DNA from: Hymenobacter aranciens
GTDB lineage: Bacteria; Bacteroidota; Bacteroidia; Cytophagales; Hymenobacteraceae
Length of the DNA stretch: 64,000 bases
Direction: 5' to 3'
Assembly: GCF_030580865.1 (NCBI RefSeq)
Contig: NZ_JAUQSY010000010.1
Coordinates: 124,001 to 188,000, forward strand
Under the pieces are notes generated by a model that made no database searches, was not told the origin of the DNA, and saw nothing but the letters and a program-made list of their open reading frames with translations. Of this stretch, positions 48,106 through 57,285 are shown piece by piece. Each line of letters begins with the position of its first letter. The stretch's first letter is position 1. A program made the translations under genes and the position numbers.

Positions 48106-49956
48106 CTAACTCAACTCAAACTGCAACCTTAGCAGATTTGCATACAGCCCGCCCTCGCGCTCGGCCAGCTCCTCGTGCGAGCCCTGCTCCACCACGCGCC
48201 CGCCGTCGATGACGAGAATTTTATCGACTTTGCGGATGGTGCTCAGGCGGTGGGCGATGATGATGCTCGTGCGGTTTTCCATCAGCTCGTCCATGGCCGA
48301 CTGCACCAGCTTTTCGCTTTCCGAATCGAGGGCCGAGGTGGCTTCGTCGAGGATGAGGATGGCGGGGTTTTTCAGGATGGCGCGGGCGATGGCCACGCGC
48401 TGCCGCTGGCCGCCGGAGAGCTTCACGCCGCGGTCGCCCACCACGGTATCAAGGCCTTCGGGGAAGTTGGCGATAAACTGCCAGGCATTGGCCTGCCGGG
48501 CGGCGGCGGTTATCTCTTCCTCGCTGGCGTCGGGCTTGCCGTAGGCAATGTTTTCGCGGATGGTGCCGCCGAAGAGCAGCGTTTCCTGCGGCACGATGCC
48601 GATGTGGCGGCGCAGGCCGGTCAGGTCGTAGTCGGCCAGCGGGTGGCCATCTACCAAAATCTGCCCACCGCTGAGCTCATAAAACTGCATCAGCAGGGCC
48701 GCGATGGTGCTTTTGCCCGCGCCGCTGGGGCCTACGAGGGCCACTTTTTCGCCCGCCGCGATAGTGAAGCTCACATCCTGCAGCACCGGCAAATCAGGCC
48801 GCGTGGGGTAGCGGAAAGCCACGTGCTCGTACTCAATATTGCCCTCTATCCGGGCGGGGACGATGCCGGTAGCGGGCTCCTGGTTAGAAGGTTCGGGCGC
48901 TTCGTCCAGAATTTCTAGGATGCGCTCCGAAGCGCCCAGCGTGCTCTGCACTTTGCCGTAAATCTCGCCCAGCCCCGCCACCGAGGCCCCGATGAAGGCC
49001 GTGTAGATAATAAAAGCCGTCAGGTCACCGATTTGCAGGTGGTTAGGGTCGGTGACGGGCGTGTGTACCAGCGTGGCTCCGCGCCACAGCACCAGAATGA
49101 TACCGCCAAACAAGCCGATGATGACGAACGACACGAAGGCCCCCCGGTAGAGGTTGCTTTGCAGGGCGGCCCGCACCACCTTGCCCAGCGAGGAGTTGTA
49201 GCGCCCGATTTCAAACCGCTCATTGGTAAAGGCTTTCACCGAGCCAATGGCCTGCAGAGTTTCCTCCACAATGGTATTGGTGTGGGCCAACTCCTGCTGC
49301 ACGGTGCGCGAGAGGTTGCGAATTTTGCGCCCAAACAGTCCCGCCGCCAGCACGATGGGCGGAAACGTGAGCAGCATAAACAGTGACAATCGCCACGACA
49401 CCACCATGATAAAGCCAATGCCGCCCACCAGCGTAAACACCTGCCGAAACAGCTCGGCCAGCGTCAGCGAAAACGAGTCCTGAATCTGCCCCACGTCGGC
49501 CGTTAGGCGCGAGGTGATGGCGCCCACGCGGTTACGCTCAAAGAAGGGCAAGGGCAGCTGCACAAACTTGGCGTAGAGCGCCTGCCGGATATCGCGCACC
49601 GTGAACTCGCTCACCTGCGTGAAAAACCAGATGCGCCCGAACGAAAATAAGCCCTGCAACACCGTCACGGCAAAGAGCAGCAGCGCCACCTTATTGATAT
49701 CAAGCAGCAGTCCGCCCGGCAGTTGCAGCGGCTGGCCCGTCGCTACATTCACCAGCTTACCCGCAATCCACGGAAACGACATCGTGCTCAGGCTGCTGAG
49801 CACCAGCAGCACCATGCCCAGAATAAATTTGCCCCGGTAGGGCAGCACGTAGCGAAAAATCCGCAAGCCGTGCTTGAGCGAGTCTTTGGTTACTTTCGGT
49901 TTGGGCAGGTCGGCCGTGAGGTCGTTGCCGCTGGTATTCAGTCCACTTCGGGCCAT
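48106..49956 (-). CDS. ABC exporter, fused membrane and ATPase domains
   Basis: 616 residues, a half-transporter that works as a dimer. Six helices in about residues 40-330, then the ATPase: Walker A GPSGAGKST, Q-loop IGIVPQETLLFGGTIRENI, signature LSGGQRQRVAIARAIL, Walker B ILILDEATSALD and the H-loop IIIAHRLSTI. It resembles the MsbA/BmrA type that exports lipids or drugs. The N-terminal LRIFRYVLPYRGKFILGM is typical of Bacteroidota members. The substrate cannot be inferred. A family-1 hairpin lies just upstream of the start. Confidence 0.95.
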   Translation of the reverse strand: MARSGLNTSGNDLTADLPKPKVTKDSLKHGLRIFRYVLPYRGKFILGMVLLVLSSLSTMSFPWIAGKLVNVATGQPLQLPGGLLLDINKVALLLFAVTVLQGLFSFGRIWFFTQVSEFTVRDIRQALYAKFVQLPLPFFERNRVGAITSRLTADVGQIQDSFSLTLAELFRQVFTLVGGIGFIMVVSWRLSLFMLLTFPPIVLAAGLFGRKIRNLSRTVQQELAHTNTIVEETLQAIGSVKAFTNERFEIGRYNSSLGKVVRAALQSNLYRGAFVSFVIIGLFGGIILVLWRGATLVHTPVTDPNHLQIGDLTAFIIYTAFIGASVAGLGEIYGKVQSTLGASERILEILDEAPEPSNQEPATGIVPARIEGNIEYEHVAFRYPTRPDLPVLQDVSFTIAAGEKVALVGPSGAGKSTIAALLMQFYELSGGQILVDGHPLADYDLTGLRRHIGIVPQETLLFGGTIRENIAYGKPDASEEEITAAARQANAWQFIANFPEGLDTVVGDRGVKLSGGQRQRVAIARAILKNPAILILDEATSALDSESEKLVQSAMDELMENRTSIIIAHRLSTIRKVDKILVIDGGRVVEQGSHEELAEREGGLYANLLRLQFELS

Positions 49957-49982
49957 TTTTTCTTTATCAGTACACTAAAAAT

Positions 49983-50089
49983 CGTCTGTCATGCTGAACG
50001 CAGTGAAGCATCCTCTCGCGCTCGAATGATTGAGTTACCGCTTCGTTCGGGCGTGAAAGGATGCTTCACTGCGTTCAGCACGACAGACG
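49983..50089. repeat. Long hairpin, dispersed family 1, copy B
   Basis: Arms 49983-50020 and 50052-50089 carry the same ATGCTGAACGCAGTGAAGCA core as the copy at 13333. The loop sequence is different. It lies between the TonB-domain gene and the ABC exporter gene. Confidence 0.88.
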
Positions 50090-50113
50090 GGTTTTTCTGT
50101 TAGTCATTTCTAT

Positions 50114-50575
50114 TTATTTCGCCACCTTCAGCACGTTGGCGTTGCCAAACGGCACCGGCAACTGAATGAGGCAGGGCACCGGCACGCCGCGCCGGGTGGC
50201 CGGCTGCCAGGGCGGCAGCTGCGCGGCAGCTCGGATGGCCTCCGCGTCGCAGTCCGGCGACAGTGACTGTGCCACCTTGAAGTCGCTCAGCGTGCCGTCG
50301 GCGTTCACTAGCGCCGTCAGCAGCACGTTGCCGTTGATTCCTTTGACGCGCGCGGCGTCGGGATATTTTGCGTACTGCTGAAAAAACACGCCCAGCGCCG
50401 CCGCGCCGCCCGGAAATGACGGCGCTTTGTCGGGCCGGTTGGCGGCGGATTTGGCTTGCACCTGCATGCGGTTTGAGCGCAGGACAATGGGTTGTTTATC
50501 AGTCGTGGGAGCCGGCGTTTGCTGGGCCAAAGATGCCAGCGGCAGCATGAGCAGGAGGTGAAGCAGGTATTTCAT
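50114..50575 (-). CDS. TonB C-terminal-domain protein (energy transducer-like)
   Basis: 153 residues with signal peptide MKYLLHLLLMLPLASLAQQ. The C-terminal 80 residues are a TonB domain: YPDAARVKGINGNVLLTALVNADGTLSDFKVAQSLSPDCDAEAIRAAAQLPPWQPATRRGVPVPC, with the FQQYAKYP lead-in. There is no membrane anchor or proline-rich spacer as in true TonB, and the signal peptide looks cleavable, so it is a secreted TonB-domain protein of the kind common in Bacteroidota. Energy transduction by it is doubtful. Confidence 0.83.
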   Translation of the reverse strand: MKYLLHLLLMLPLASLAQQTPAPTTDKQPIVLRSNRMQVQAKSAANRPDKAPSFPGGAAALGVFFQQYAKYPDAARVKGINGNVLLTALVNADGTLSDFKVAQSLSPDCDAEAIRAAAQLPPWQPATRRGVPVPCLIQLPVPFGNANVLKVAK

Positions 50576-50585
50576 GTTTATTGTC

Positions 50586-50655
50586 AGTTGTTCGTTGCCA
50601 GTTGTTAGATTCGAGAGTCAGCGCCTAACAGCTGACAACTAGCAACGAACAACTA
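50586..50655. repeat. Imperfect AGTTGTT-word palindrome
   Basis: AGTTGTTCGTTGCCAGTTGT at 50586 is complementary to the segment ending at 50655, with one mismatch and an internal bulge. It fills the gap between the symporter stop and the TonB-domain gene start. Confidence 0.75.
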
Positions 50656-50661
50656 AAAAGC

Positions 50662-52146
50662 TTAAACTGCCACTTCCACCGCAGGGTTCACCGCCGCCCG
50701 GCGCGAAATCGACCACAGGCCCAGGAAGGTCAGCGCCCCGTTCACGAGCAGAATCTCGAAGCCGAACTTGTAGCCGTTCAGCCACTCTACCGAATTGTAA
50801 TTGAGGATATAGGTGAGCACCGGCGCAATGATGCACACCGGCAGCACTGCCGGCTCGCGCAGCATGCGCCGCGTGAAAATGCCAAACGAAAACAGCCCCA
50901 GGAGCGGCCCGTAGGTATAGCCCGCTGCTTTGAACAAGACGGTAATCAAACTCTCGTCATTCAAAGCGCGGAAAATAAGAATGATAACAATCAGCACCAC
51001 CGAAAAGGCCAGGTGCGTGAGCTGCCGGATGCGTGTCTGCCGTGCCTCCGGAAAGCGCTCGATGAGCACGAAATCGACGCAGAACGAGGTAGTGAGGGCC
51101 GTCAGGGCCGAGTCGGCTGAGGCGTAGGTGACGGCGATGATGCCGAGGATGAAGATGATGCCGGCGAAAAGGGTGAAGTGCGTGGTAGCCAGCATCGGAA
51201 ACACGTTGTCGCCAATGACTTTGCCATCTTTCATCGGCAAGGCAATGCCTTTGCTGGCGGCGTATTGGTAGAGCAGTACGCCCAAGGTCAAAAACAGAAC
51301 ATTAACGAACACCAGCGTGAGCGTGAACCAAAACATATTCTTTTGGGCGTCCTGCAAGGAGCGGCAGCTCAGGTTTTTCTGCATCAAATCCTGGTCGAGG
51401 CCCGTCATCACGATGGTAATGAAGGCGCCGGAGGCAAACTGCTTCCAGAAAAATTTGTCGTCCTTGAAATCGGAGAAGTAGATGCGCGACATCTCGCTTT
51501 CCTTCACCGTTTTTACCAACTCGCCCAGGCCCAGGTGCAGCTCCGACGAAATAAGGTAGATGCTGACCCCCACGCAGGTAAGCATGGCCAGGGTCTGGAA
51601 GGTATCGGTCCAGAGAATAGTTTTGAGCCCGCCGCGGAAGGTGTAGAGGTAAATCAGCAAAATGCTGGCCGTGACCGTGACGGCAAACGGCACACCCATG
51701 CCATCGAACACGGCCAGCTGCAGCACGCCCGCCACCAGATACAGCCGGAATGCCGCGCCCACCGCCCGCGAAATCAGGAAGAAAAGCGCCCCGGTTTTAT
51801 AGCTCCAGAAGCCAAAACGCTGCTCTAGGTAGGTGTAGATGGACACCAGTCGTAGTCGGTAGTATAAGGGCATCAGCACGGTACCAATTACCAGATAGCC
51901 CACCATGTAGCCAAACACCACGGCCATGTAACTCCAGCTTTGGCTTTGCACCATGCCCGGCACCGAAATGAACGTGACGCCTGACAGCGAAGTGCCAATC
52001 ATGGCAAAGGCCACCATGTACCAGGGCGCGTCGCGGTTGGCCACGAAGAAGCTGGCGCTCGTAGCCCCGCGCGACGTGAGCACGGCAATGACGATGAGCA
52101 CCAGAAAATAGCCCGCAATCAGGCTCAGAATCAGGGTAGGAGACAT
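50662..52146 (-). CDS. Sodium:solute symporter (SSS family)
   Basis: 494 residues from ATG 52146, which is supported by a TACCTTTG box 64 nt upstream (52211-52218) that would exclude the longer start at 52206. It has thirteen or so membrane helices. SSS signatures are seen in SFFVANRDAPWYMVAFAMIGTSLSGVTFISVPGM, VVFGYMVGYLVIGTVLMPLYYRLRLVSIYTYLEQRFG and ADSALTALTTSFCVDFV, which hold the sodium sites. The substrate is unknown; sugars, amino acids, sialic acid or proline are family options. Confidence 0.92.
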   Translation of the reverse strand: MSPTLILSLIAGYFLVLIVIAVLTSRGATSASFFVANRDAPWYMVAFAMIGTSLSGVTFISVPGMVQSQSWSYMAVVFGYMVGYLVIGTVLMPLYYRLRLVSIYTYLEQRFGFWSYKTGALFFLISRAVGAAFRLYLVAGVLQLAVFDGMGVPFAVTVTASILLIYLYTFRGGLKTILWTDTFQTLAMLTCVGVSIYLISSELHLGLGELVKTVKESEMSRIYFSDFKDDKFFWKQFASGAFITIVMTGLDQDLMQKNLSCRSLQDAQKNMFWFTLTLVFVNVLFLTLGVLLYQYAASKGIALPMKDGKVIGDNVFPMLATTHFTLFAGIIFILGIIAVTYASADSALTALTTSFCVDFVLIERFPEARQTRIRQLTHLAFSVVLIVIILIFRALNDESLITVLFKAAGYTYGPLLGLFSFGIFTRRMLREPAVLPVCIIAPVLTYILNYNSVEWLNGYKFGFEILLVNGALTFLGLWSISRRAAVNPAVEVAV

Positions 52147-52210
52147 GGGGTGGGTTGGTGGATTGGTGGGCTGGTGAGTTTTTTCACCATCAGCCGCACC
52201 ATTCAATCAG

Positions 52211-52218
52211 CAAAGGTA
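52211..52218 (-). promoter_or_regulatory. -7 promoter box of the symporter gene
   Basis: TACCTTTG on the minus strand, 64 nt before the ATG at 52146. Confidence 0.45.
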
Positions 52219-52271
52219 CTTTGCCTATCCGCACGAAGCGCCCGAAAACCTAAAAACTCGCCATTTGACCG

Positions 52272-53285
52272 CTATTCCCAATTCTGCCAGCGTAGCACCT
52301 CGCCCACGGCGGGCGCATGCAGCTCGCCGCGCAGTAACCCGGTGGCCGCAATTTCCTGCAGCAGCCGCAGCGGCTCGGAGGCGGGCTCGTCGCTGAGGTC
52401 AAGGGTGCCGTGGTGCATGGGCACCACGTGGCCGGCGCGCAGCACGTTGGCGGCCTTGGCAGCCTCGTGCGGATTCACGTGGCTTTTCTGCATCATGTAG
52501 GCGGGCTTGTAGGCGCCGATGGCCATCAGCACAATGTCGATGGGGCCGAACTGCTGCTCAATGGCCTCGAAATGGTCGGCGTAAGCCGTGTCGCCGCCGA
52601 AGTAGATGAGCTTGTCGGCTGCCTGGATGAGGAAGCTGCCCCACAGCACTTCGTTGAGGTCGGTGAGGCCACGGCGGTGCCAGTGGGCGGCGGGCAGGTA
52701 GGTGATTTCCAGCGGCACCCCGGCCGGCAGCTTGTACTGCTGCCACCAGCCCGCTTCCTGCACCGGTAGCCCGGGCACCATGCCGTGCAGCAGCGGCGCC
52801 ATGCGCAGCGACGACAATACCTGCAGCTGCGGATTTTGCCGGGCCAGTAGCTGCACCGATTTTTCGTCAAGGTGGTCGCGGTGGCCGTGCGAAAGCAACA
52901 GGTAATCAATGCCCGTAATATCCTCGGCCCGACAGGGGAGGGCATGGCGCGGCCGCAGGCCAAAGGAGCTGAACAGCACCGGGTCGAAGAGCAGCGTGAT
53001 GCCCGCCGCGCGCAGCAAAAAGCAGGAGTGCCCCAGCCATACCAGCATGTCCTCTTCAGAGGAAAAAATGCCTTCGCAGCTTACCACCGCTGGCACCCAG
53101 GTGTCGCGCTTTTTCTCTTCCTTCTGTGGGTTTTTGCTAAGCTGCCACTTCAGTACGTCCGAGAATTGCGGGGTAAACAGTTCTTCGCCGTTGGCGAACT
53201 GCTTGCCGAATAGCTTGTTGCCGGGGTAGCCGGGGCGCACCGTGCGCAGGTCCTCGTTGCGGAGGTAGTGGATGTTGTGGGCCAT
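52272..53285 (-). CDS. MBL-fold metallohydrolase (NAPE-PLD/UlaG-like)
   Basis: 337 residues, no signal peptide. Metallo-beta-lactamase core: MLVWLGHSCFLLRAAGITLLFDPV, zinc motif LLLSHGHRDHLD (HxHxDH), LPAAHWHRR, KLIYFGGDTAYADHF and VPMHHGTLDL. The set GHSCFL, DPV, SHxHxDH, GGDT and HxGT is that of the lipoprotein-like MBL group near NAPE-hydrolysing phospholipase D. The substrate is unknown. It lies in a minus-strand run but is bounded by a palindrome upstream. Confidence 0.9.
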   Translation of the reverse strand: MAHNIHYLRNEDLRTVRPGYPGNKLFGKQFANGEELFTPQFSDVLKWQLSKNPQKEEKKRDTWVPAVVSCEGIFSSEEDMLVWLGHSCFLLRAAGITLLFDPVLFSSFGLRPRHALPCRAEDITGIDYLLLSHGHRDHLDEKSVQLLARQNPQLQVLSSLRMAPLLHGMVPGLPVQEAGWWQQYKLPAGVPLEITYLPAAHWHRRGLTDLNEVLWGSFLIQAADKLIYFGGDTAYADHFEAIEQQFGPIDIVLMAIGAYKPAYMMQKSHVNPHEAAKAANVLRAGHVVPMHHGTLDLSDEPASEPLRLLQEIAATGLLRGELHAPAVGEVLRWQNWE

Positions 53286-53294
53286 AGATAAAAA

Positions 53295-53377
53295 AATAAG
53301 TTAAAAGTGGAGAGTTAAAAGTCAAAAACCAGATTAGCACTGCTTTTTAACTTTTAACTCTCCACTTTTAACTTATT
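53295..53377. repeat. Perfect 28-bp-stem palindrome
   Basis: Arms 53295-53322 (AATAAGTTAAAAGTGGAGAG and onward) and 53350-53377 are exact complements with a 27-nt loop. It lies between the M61 peptidase end and the MBL gene start. Confidence 0.95.
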
Positions 53378-53417
53378 CCAAAAGGTTAACTTGGGGAGAG
53401 ACGGATGATACTTCCGT

Positions 53418-55280
53418 TTACTTCACCTGGCTAGCCAGCCAGGCCTCGCGCAACTCCTTTTGCTTGGGGCTGAGAGTCATTTTCTCCACATTCTCCACTG
53501 GCTGCACCTGCACGTTGGGGTCTTCAGTAAGTACCAGCTGTACGGTTTTTTCCACGCCGCCGCGGGTGCGGATTTTCACCAGCACGAGGTCGCTGGGCGA
53601 GTGCTTGCGCATCACGGCGTCGAGTTCGCCAGCTGTGCGAATTTCCTTGCCGTCGAGCACCACAATCTGGTCGCCGCGGTCGATGCCGGCCTTATAAAGG
53701 CCCGAGCCGATAGTGGTGTTCACAGCCACGATGCAGCGGCCCTCGTCGTCGAACTCTACCTGCCGGGGCAGGGCCGCGCCCAGGGCGCGGGTGGGCACCA
53801 CGGCCAGGCCCGCCGGCAGCAGGGCCTCGGCAAAGCGTGGCTGCTCGCGGCCGTACACATACTGCCGGAAGAAGCGGCCGGCAAAGGTCGTGTCCTTGCT
53901 CACCTCACCCAGCACGCGCTGCAAGTCATTCAGAGTGTATGGCTTGGCCGGAGCGTAGTTCTCCTGCTTGCCAAACTGCTGCCACAGCGCCTGCATGTAT
54001 TTGTCGAGGTTGGAGCGGTGGTGCTGGCGCAGCTGCAAATCGAGCACCAGCGCAATGCCGGCGCCCTGCGTGTAGTACGAAATGATAGTGTTGGCCTTAT
54101 TGGTGGGGTCGTTGCTGGCCGCGGCATCGATAAACGTCGCCTGCCGGCTCATGTCCACGGCCGAAGCGTAGCGGGCGCCGGGGCTGTTCTGCCGGATGTT
54201 TACCCAGCTGCTGATGTCGTTGAAAAAATCTTCATCCTCAACCAGTTTGGCCCGGCGCAGCACCAGCTTACCGTAGTACTCCGTAAAACCTTCAGCAAAC
54301 CACAGCGCATCACTCATGTTGGCGCGCTGAAAATCGAAGGGTTCCAAATCTTTGGGGCGGATGCGCTCCACGTTCCAGGCATGGATGAACTCGTGCGCCA
54401 CCGTACCCAGGTTGCGAATGGATTCTTCGCCGGTGATGGGCCGGGTGCTGGTGAGCGAAGTCGAGTTGCGGTGCTCCATGCCGTCGCCGGTCGACTGGGG
54501 CAGGTAATCGGCAATGAAGGTGTAACGGCTGAAATCGAAGGGCGGCAGCTCACCAAAAACGGCTTTTTCCTCCTGCACGATTTTCTGCACCTTCTTCTGG
54601 TAGGCGTCCACATCGGCCTTGGCGGCGTCGGTCAGCATGGCCAGCTCAATGGTTTGTTCGCCCTCGGTCCAGCTGCGCAATTGCTGCGCACCCCACGACA
54701 CCGGGCTGTCCATAAGGTACTGCAGGTTGGGCGCCGTAAAGGTGTTTTTCTCGCCGCTGGGGCGCAGCTGCGTAGCCGCTTTCCAACCTGGCGGCACGTC
54801 AAATTTTACCTCGGCCGCCCGGCCCTCTAGGCCCAGCGCGTAGCACAGCGTGGCGGGCATATTGAGGTGCGCGTGCTGCTGGTCGATACCCACGTACGTG
54901 CCATCGGTAAGGTCGCCGTAGAGCGTGTAGCTGAACATGACGGTGCCGTCGGCGCCCGGCGTTACGTCCCAGCCGTAGGGGTCGGGGCGGTTGGTGGGCA
55001 GCGGCTTGTTGGTGCCATCGGTGGCTACTACGTAGTAGATATTTTTGGCAAAGTCGTGGATGGCATAGCGGCCCGGCGAGCTGCGCGCCATGCGCACCCG
55101 TAGCGGCCCCTTGGGCAAGCCCGTGAACGTGGCCGTGACGCGGGCCTCGTGGTGCACGGCGTTCGGAAACGACACGGCGTAGCGCACGGCCGGGCCGGTA
55201 TCGGCTTTGGTCTGAGCCCACAGCGGGGTGCTAACTATGCTCAGGGCGAGCACCGTGGCAGAAGTAAGGATATGTTTCAT
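53418..55280 (-). CDS. M61-family (glycyl aminopeptidase-like) metallopeptidase with PDZ domain
   Basis: 620 residues from ATG 55280, signal peptide ILTSATVLALSIVSTPLWAQ. An N-terminal beta domain is followed by the thermolysin-like catalytic domain with TVAHEFIHAWNVERIRP (His296, Glu297, His300) and the third ligand in WFAEGFTEYYG. A PDZ domain follows: GLYKAGIDRGDQIVVLDGKEIRTAGELDAVM. The order and length fit peptidase family M61. It is likely periplasmic and handles peptides or unfolded proteins. Confidence 0.94.
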   Translation of the reverse strand: MKHILTSATVLALSIVSTPLWAQTKADTGPAVRYAVSFPNAVHHEARVTATFTGLPKGPLRVRMARSSPGRYAIHDFAKNIYYVVATDGTNKPLPTNRPDPYGWDVTPGADGTVMFSYTLYGDLTDGTYVGIDQQHAHLNMPATLCYALGLEGRAAEVKFDVPPGWKAATQLRPSGEKNTFTAPNLQYLMDSPVSWGAQQLRSWTEGEQTIELAMLTDAAKADVDAYQKKVQKIVQEEKAVFGELPPFDFSRYTFIADYLPQSTGDGMEHRNSTSLTSTRPITGEESIRNLGTVAHEFIHAWNVERIRPKDLEPFDFQRANMSDALWFAEGFTEYYGKLVLRRAKLVEDEDFFNDISSWVNIRQNSPGARYASAVDMSRQATFIDAAASNDPTNKANTIISYYTQGAGIALVLDLQLRQHHRSNLDKYMQALWQQFGKQENYAPAKPYTLNDLQRVLGEVSKDTTFAGRFFRQYVYGREQPRFAEALLPAGLAVVPTRALGAALPRQVEFDDEGRCIVAVNTTIGSGLYKAGIDRGDQIVVLDGKEIRTAGELDAVMRKHSPSDLVLVKIRTRGGVEKTVQLVLTEDPNVQVQPVENVEKMTLSPKQKELREAWLASQVK

Positions 55281-55460
55281 CGGCGGTGAGAAATTGAAAT
55301 CAGCGGAGGAAGCAGTAGCGGCGCAACCGGTACTGCTGCAAAGTTGCGTCGAAATCCACAACCTGCCGATACCGAAACCGCCATTTTTAGCTTAGCAAAG
55401 CGAAAAAAACAGCCTGCCCTGCAAAGCTGCTCAAAAAAAAACAGAAATAAGCACTATTGA

Positions 55461-56159
55461 CTATTTTTTCAGTGACACCTGTGCAGAATCCGAGAATACC
55501 GCCCCCAGTATCGTGCTGCCAAAAAAGTGGCTGGCCCGCTGTGGGTGCCAGCCCCAGGCCGCCAGCGCGGCCTCATAATCAGCCAGCCGCCGGGCTTGCA
55601 GCCCCGCTGCCACCCGAAAAAAAGCGTACATCGCGCCCTGCAAGGTCCGTTGCCACCAGCGCCGGGGCGGCGTAAACTCGGCCACCAGCCACGCTCCACC
55701 CGGCCGCAGGCAGGCCGCCAGCCGCGCCACCGCCAGCTCCAGCCCCGTCGGCTCCATGCAGTCGAACACGAAAAAAGTCAGCACGGCATCGAATTGCTCG
55801 TTGGTGGTCAGCGCTGCCTCGGTGCCCAACCGAAACTCCACCTGTGCCAAGTGCGCGGGCCACTGCTGCCGCACCAGCGCCTCGGCCTGCCGGAGCATGC
55901 CCGCCGACGCCTCCAGGTAGAGCACGGTGGCGGCGGGGCGGCGGCGCCACACTTCGCCCAGCACCCAGCCCGAGCCGCCGCCCAACACCAGCAGCTGCGG
56001 CGTACCCGCCGGGAGGCCCGCCAACGCCGCCCGCTGCGCATCGTGCTGCGCCGAGCCGAATACCAAACGCGCCGCGCCATCGTACCAGCCCGCCACGCGG
56101 TCAAAATCGACGCCCGCCGTCGGCGGGCCGGGCGGAATAACAGGGGAGGAGGCCGACAT
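55461..56159 (-). CDS. Class I SAM-dependent methyltransferase
   Basis: 232 residues from ATG 56159. PGPPTAGVDFDRVAGWYDGAARLVFGSAQHDAQRAAL is followed by the SAM-binding motif LLVLGGGSGWVLGEVWRR and VLYLEASAGMLRQA, then FDAVLTFFVFDCMEP and LRPGGAWLVAEFTPP. It resembles UbiE/Coq5-like methyltransferases of small molecules. A CACCTTTG box lies 5 nt before the ATG. The longer frame to 56273 begins in the tRNA promoter region and is rejected. Confidence 0.85.
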   Translation of the reverse strand: MSASSPVIPPGPPTAGVDFDRVAGWYDGAARLVFGSAQHDAQRAALAGLPAGTPQLLVLGGGSGWVLGEVWRRRPAATVLYLEASAGMLRQAEALVRQQWPAHLAQVEFRLGTEAALTTNEQFDAVLTFFVFDCMEPTGLELAVARLAACLRPGGAWLVAEFTPPRRWWQRTLQGAMYAFFRVAAGLQARRLADYEAALAAWGWHPQRASHFFGSTILGAVFSDSAQVSLKK

Positions 56160-56267
56160 CAGCCGCAAAGGTGCGAAAATGAAAAAAAATGCGGGCAGCA
56201 AGTAGCTGAAAAACAATTTGGGCACCACCAAACGATTGCATCCGGGTAAAAAAAAGCTAACACCGGC

Positions 56268-56299
56268 TTGCACGGCGTCGTTTTAGGCGTGTATCTTTG
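56268..56299 (+). promoter_or_regulatory. Promoter of tRNA-Leu
   Basis: TTG at 56268-56270, 21 nt, TATCTTTG at 56292-56299, a good Bacteroidota -33/-7 pair about 45 nt before the mature tRNA. Confidence 0.65.
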
Positions 56300-56349
56300 T
56301 ACCATCAAAGGCGCCCCCAGTAGGGAAATCGGCCCGATGATACCTAGCT

Positions 56350-56431
56350 GCGCTTGTGGCGAAATTGGTAGACGCGCTGTCTTCAGGCGGCAGTTCCGCA
56401 AGGTGTGAGAGTTCGAGTCTCTCCGAGCGCA
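56350..56431 (+). tRNA. tRNA-Leu (CAG)
   Basis: 82 nt. Acceptor stem GCGCTTG with CGAGCGC, D-arm with AAATTGGTAGA, anticodon stem CTGTC/GGCAG with loop TTCAGGC giving anticodon CAG, a long class II variable arm, and T-arm with GTTCGAGTC. The discriminator base is A, as expected for Leu. CCA is not encoded. Confidence 0.97.
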
Positions 56432-56433
56432 CG

Positions 56434-56464
56434 AAAAAGCCGACCCTTATGGGTCGGCTTTTTT
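56434..56464 (+). terminator. Terminator after tRNA-Leu
   Basis: AAGCCGACCC, loop TTAT, GGGTCGGCTT followed by T's. Confidence 0.93.
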
Positions 56465-56577
56465 ATTGCCCGCTTATTTCATCAGCAGCCCGGGCAGCGC
56501 CCTGCCAGACTTTTGCGTACAGTCATTGAAGCCTGCCAACGGGAGGTAATGGTTGCTGAGGTCTTATTGCTAAGCTT

Positions 56578-57264
56578 ATGAATCGATTCACGGCGCGTAT
56601 TGTGGCGCTGCTGGGCCTGCTCACGGTAGAAGTGATTGTGGGCGGCGTGGTGTTATTCGGGGCTTTTGCGCTGTTTTTTTACATGGCGCGGGTGGTGTTC
56701 GTGCATCACTCGCTGGCGCTCGACCAGTGGGCCTGGAGCATCGTGGACGGCTGGCGCCAAGCGGCGCCCTGGCTGATAAAGCCAGTGCGCTTCGTCACGT
56801 TTTTTGCCGCGCTGCCGTTTCTGCTGCCCGCCAGCCTGATTGCGCCGGCGCTGCTCTATCGCGCCGGCCAGCGGCGCGAGGCTTGGGAGCTGGTGCTGGC
56901 CATGGCCGGGGGCATTATTCTTAACCAATTGCTGAAGATGTATTTCCAGCGCCCCCGCCCGGCCGACGCTCTGCTCCAAACCCTGGGCTTGAGCTTTCCC
57001 AGTGGGCATTCTATGCTGGGCGTCACGTTTTATGGCTGCCTGGCGTGGCTGCTGGCGCGGCACTACCGGCACCCCGGCTGGGCGGTGCCGCTGCTGCTCT
57101 GGGCCGGGCTCATTGGTCTGACCCGCGTGTATTTACACGTGCATTATGCCACCGATGTGCTGGCCGGCTTTGCCGGTGGCGCGGCCTGGCTGCTACTGCT
57201 GCGGGCCGGCATGCACCTCTTCTGGAAAGAAGAAAAGCAGATTCTGGATGCGGTGGCTAAATAG
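56578..57264 (+). CDS. PAP2-superfamily phosphatase (second copy)
   Basis: 228 residues with six membrane helices. Motifs: KMYFQRPRP (KxxxxxxRP), FPSGHSM (PSGH) and TRVYLHVHYATDVLAG (SRxxxxxHxxxD type with Thr for Ser). These match an active lipid phosphatase better than the copy at 45,905. Undecaprenyl-diphosphate phosphatase or lipid A phosphatase are the usual roles; the substrate is not determined. It converges on the GAF gene with only 21 nt between stops. Confidence 0.92.
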   Translation: MNRFTARIVALLGLLTVEVIVGGVVLFGAFALFFYMARVVFVHHSLALDQWAWSIVDGWRQAAPWLIKPVRFVTFFAALPFLLPASLIAPALLYRAGQRREAWELVLAMAGGIILNQLLKMYFQRPRPADALLQTLGLSFPSGHSMLGVTFYGCLAWLLARHYRHPGWAVPLLLWAGLIGLTRVYLHVHYATDVLAGFAGGAAWLLLLRAGMHLFWKEEKQILDAVAK

Positions 57265-57285
57265 AGCTGGCGGTAGCCACAGTAA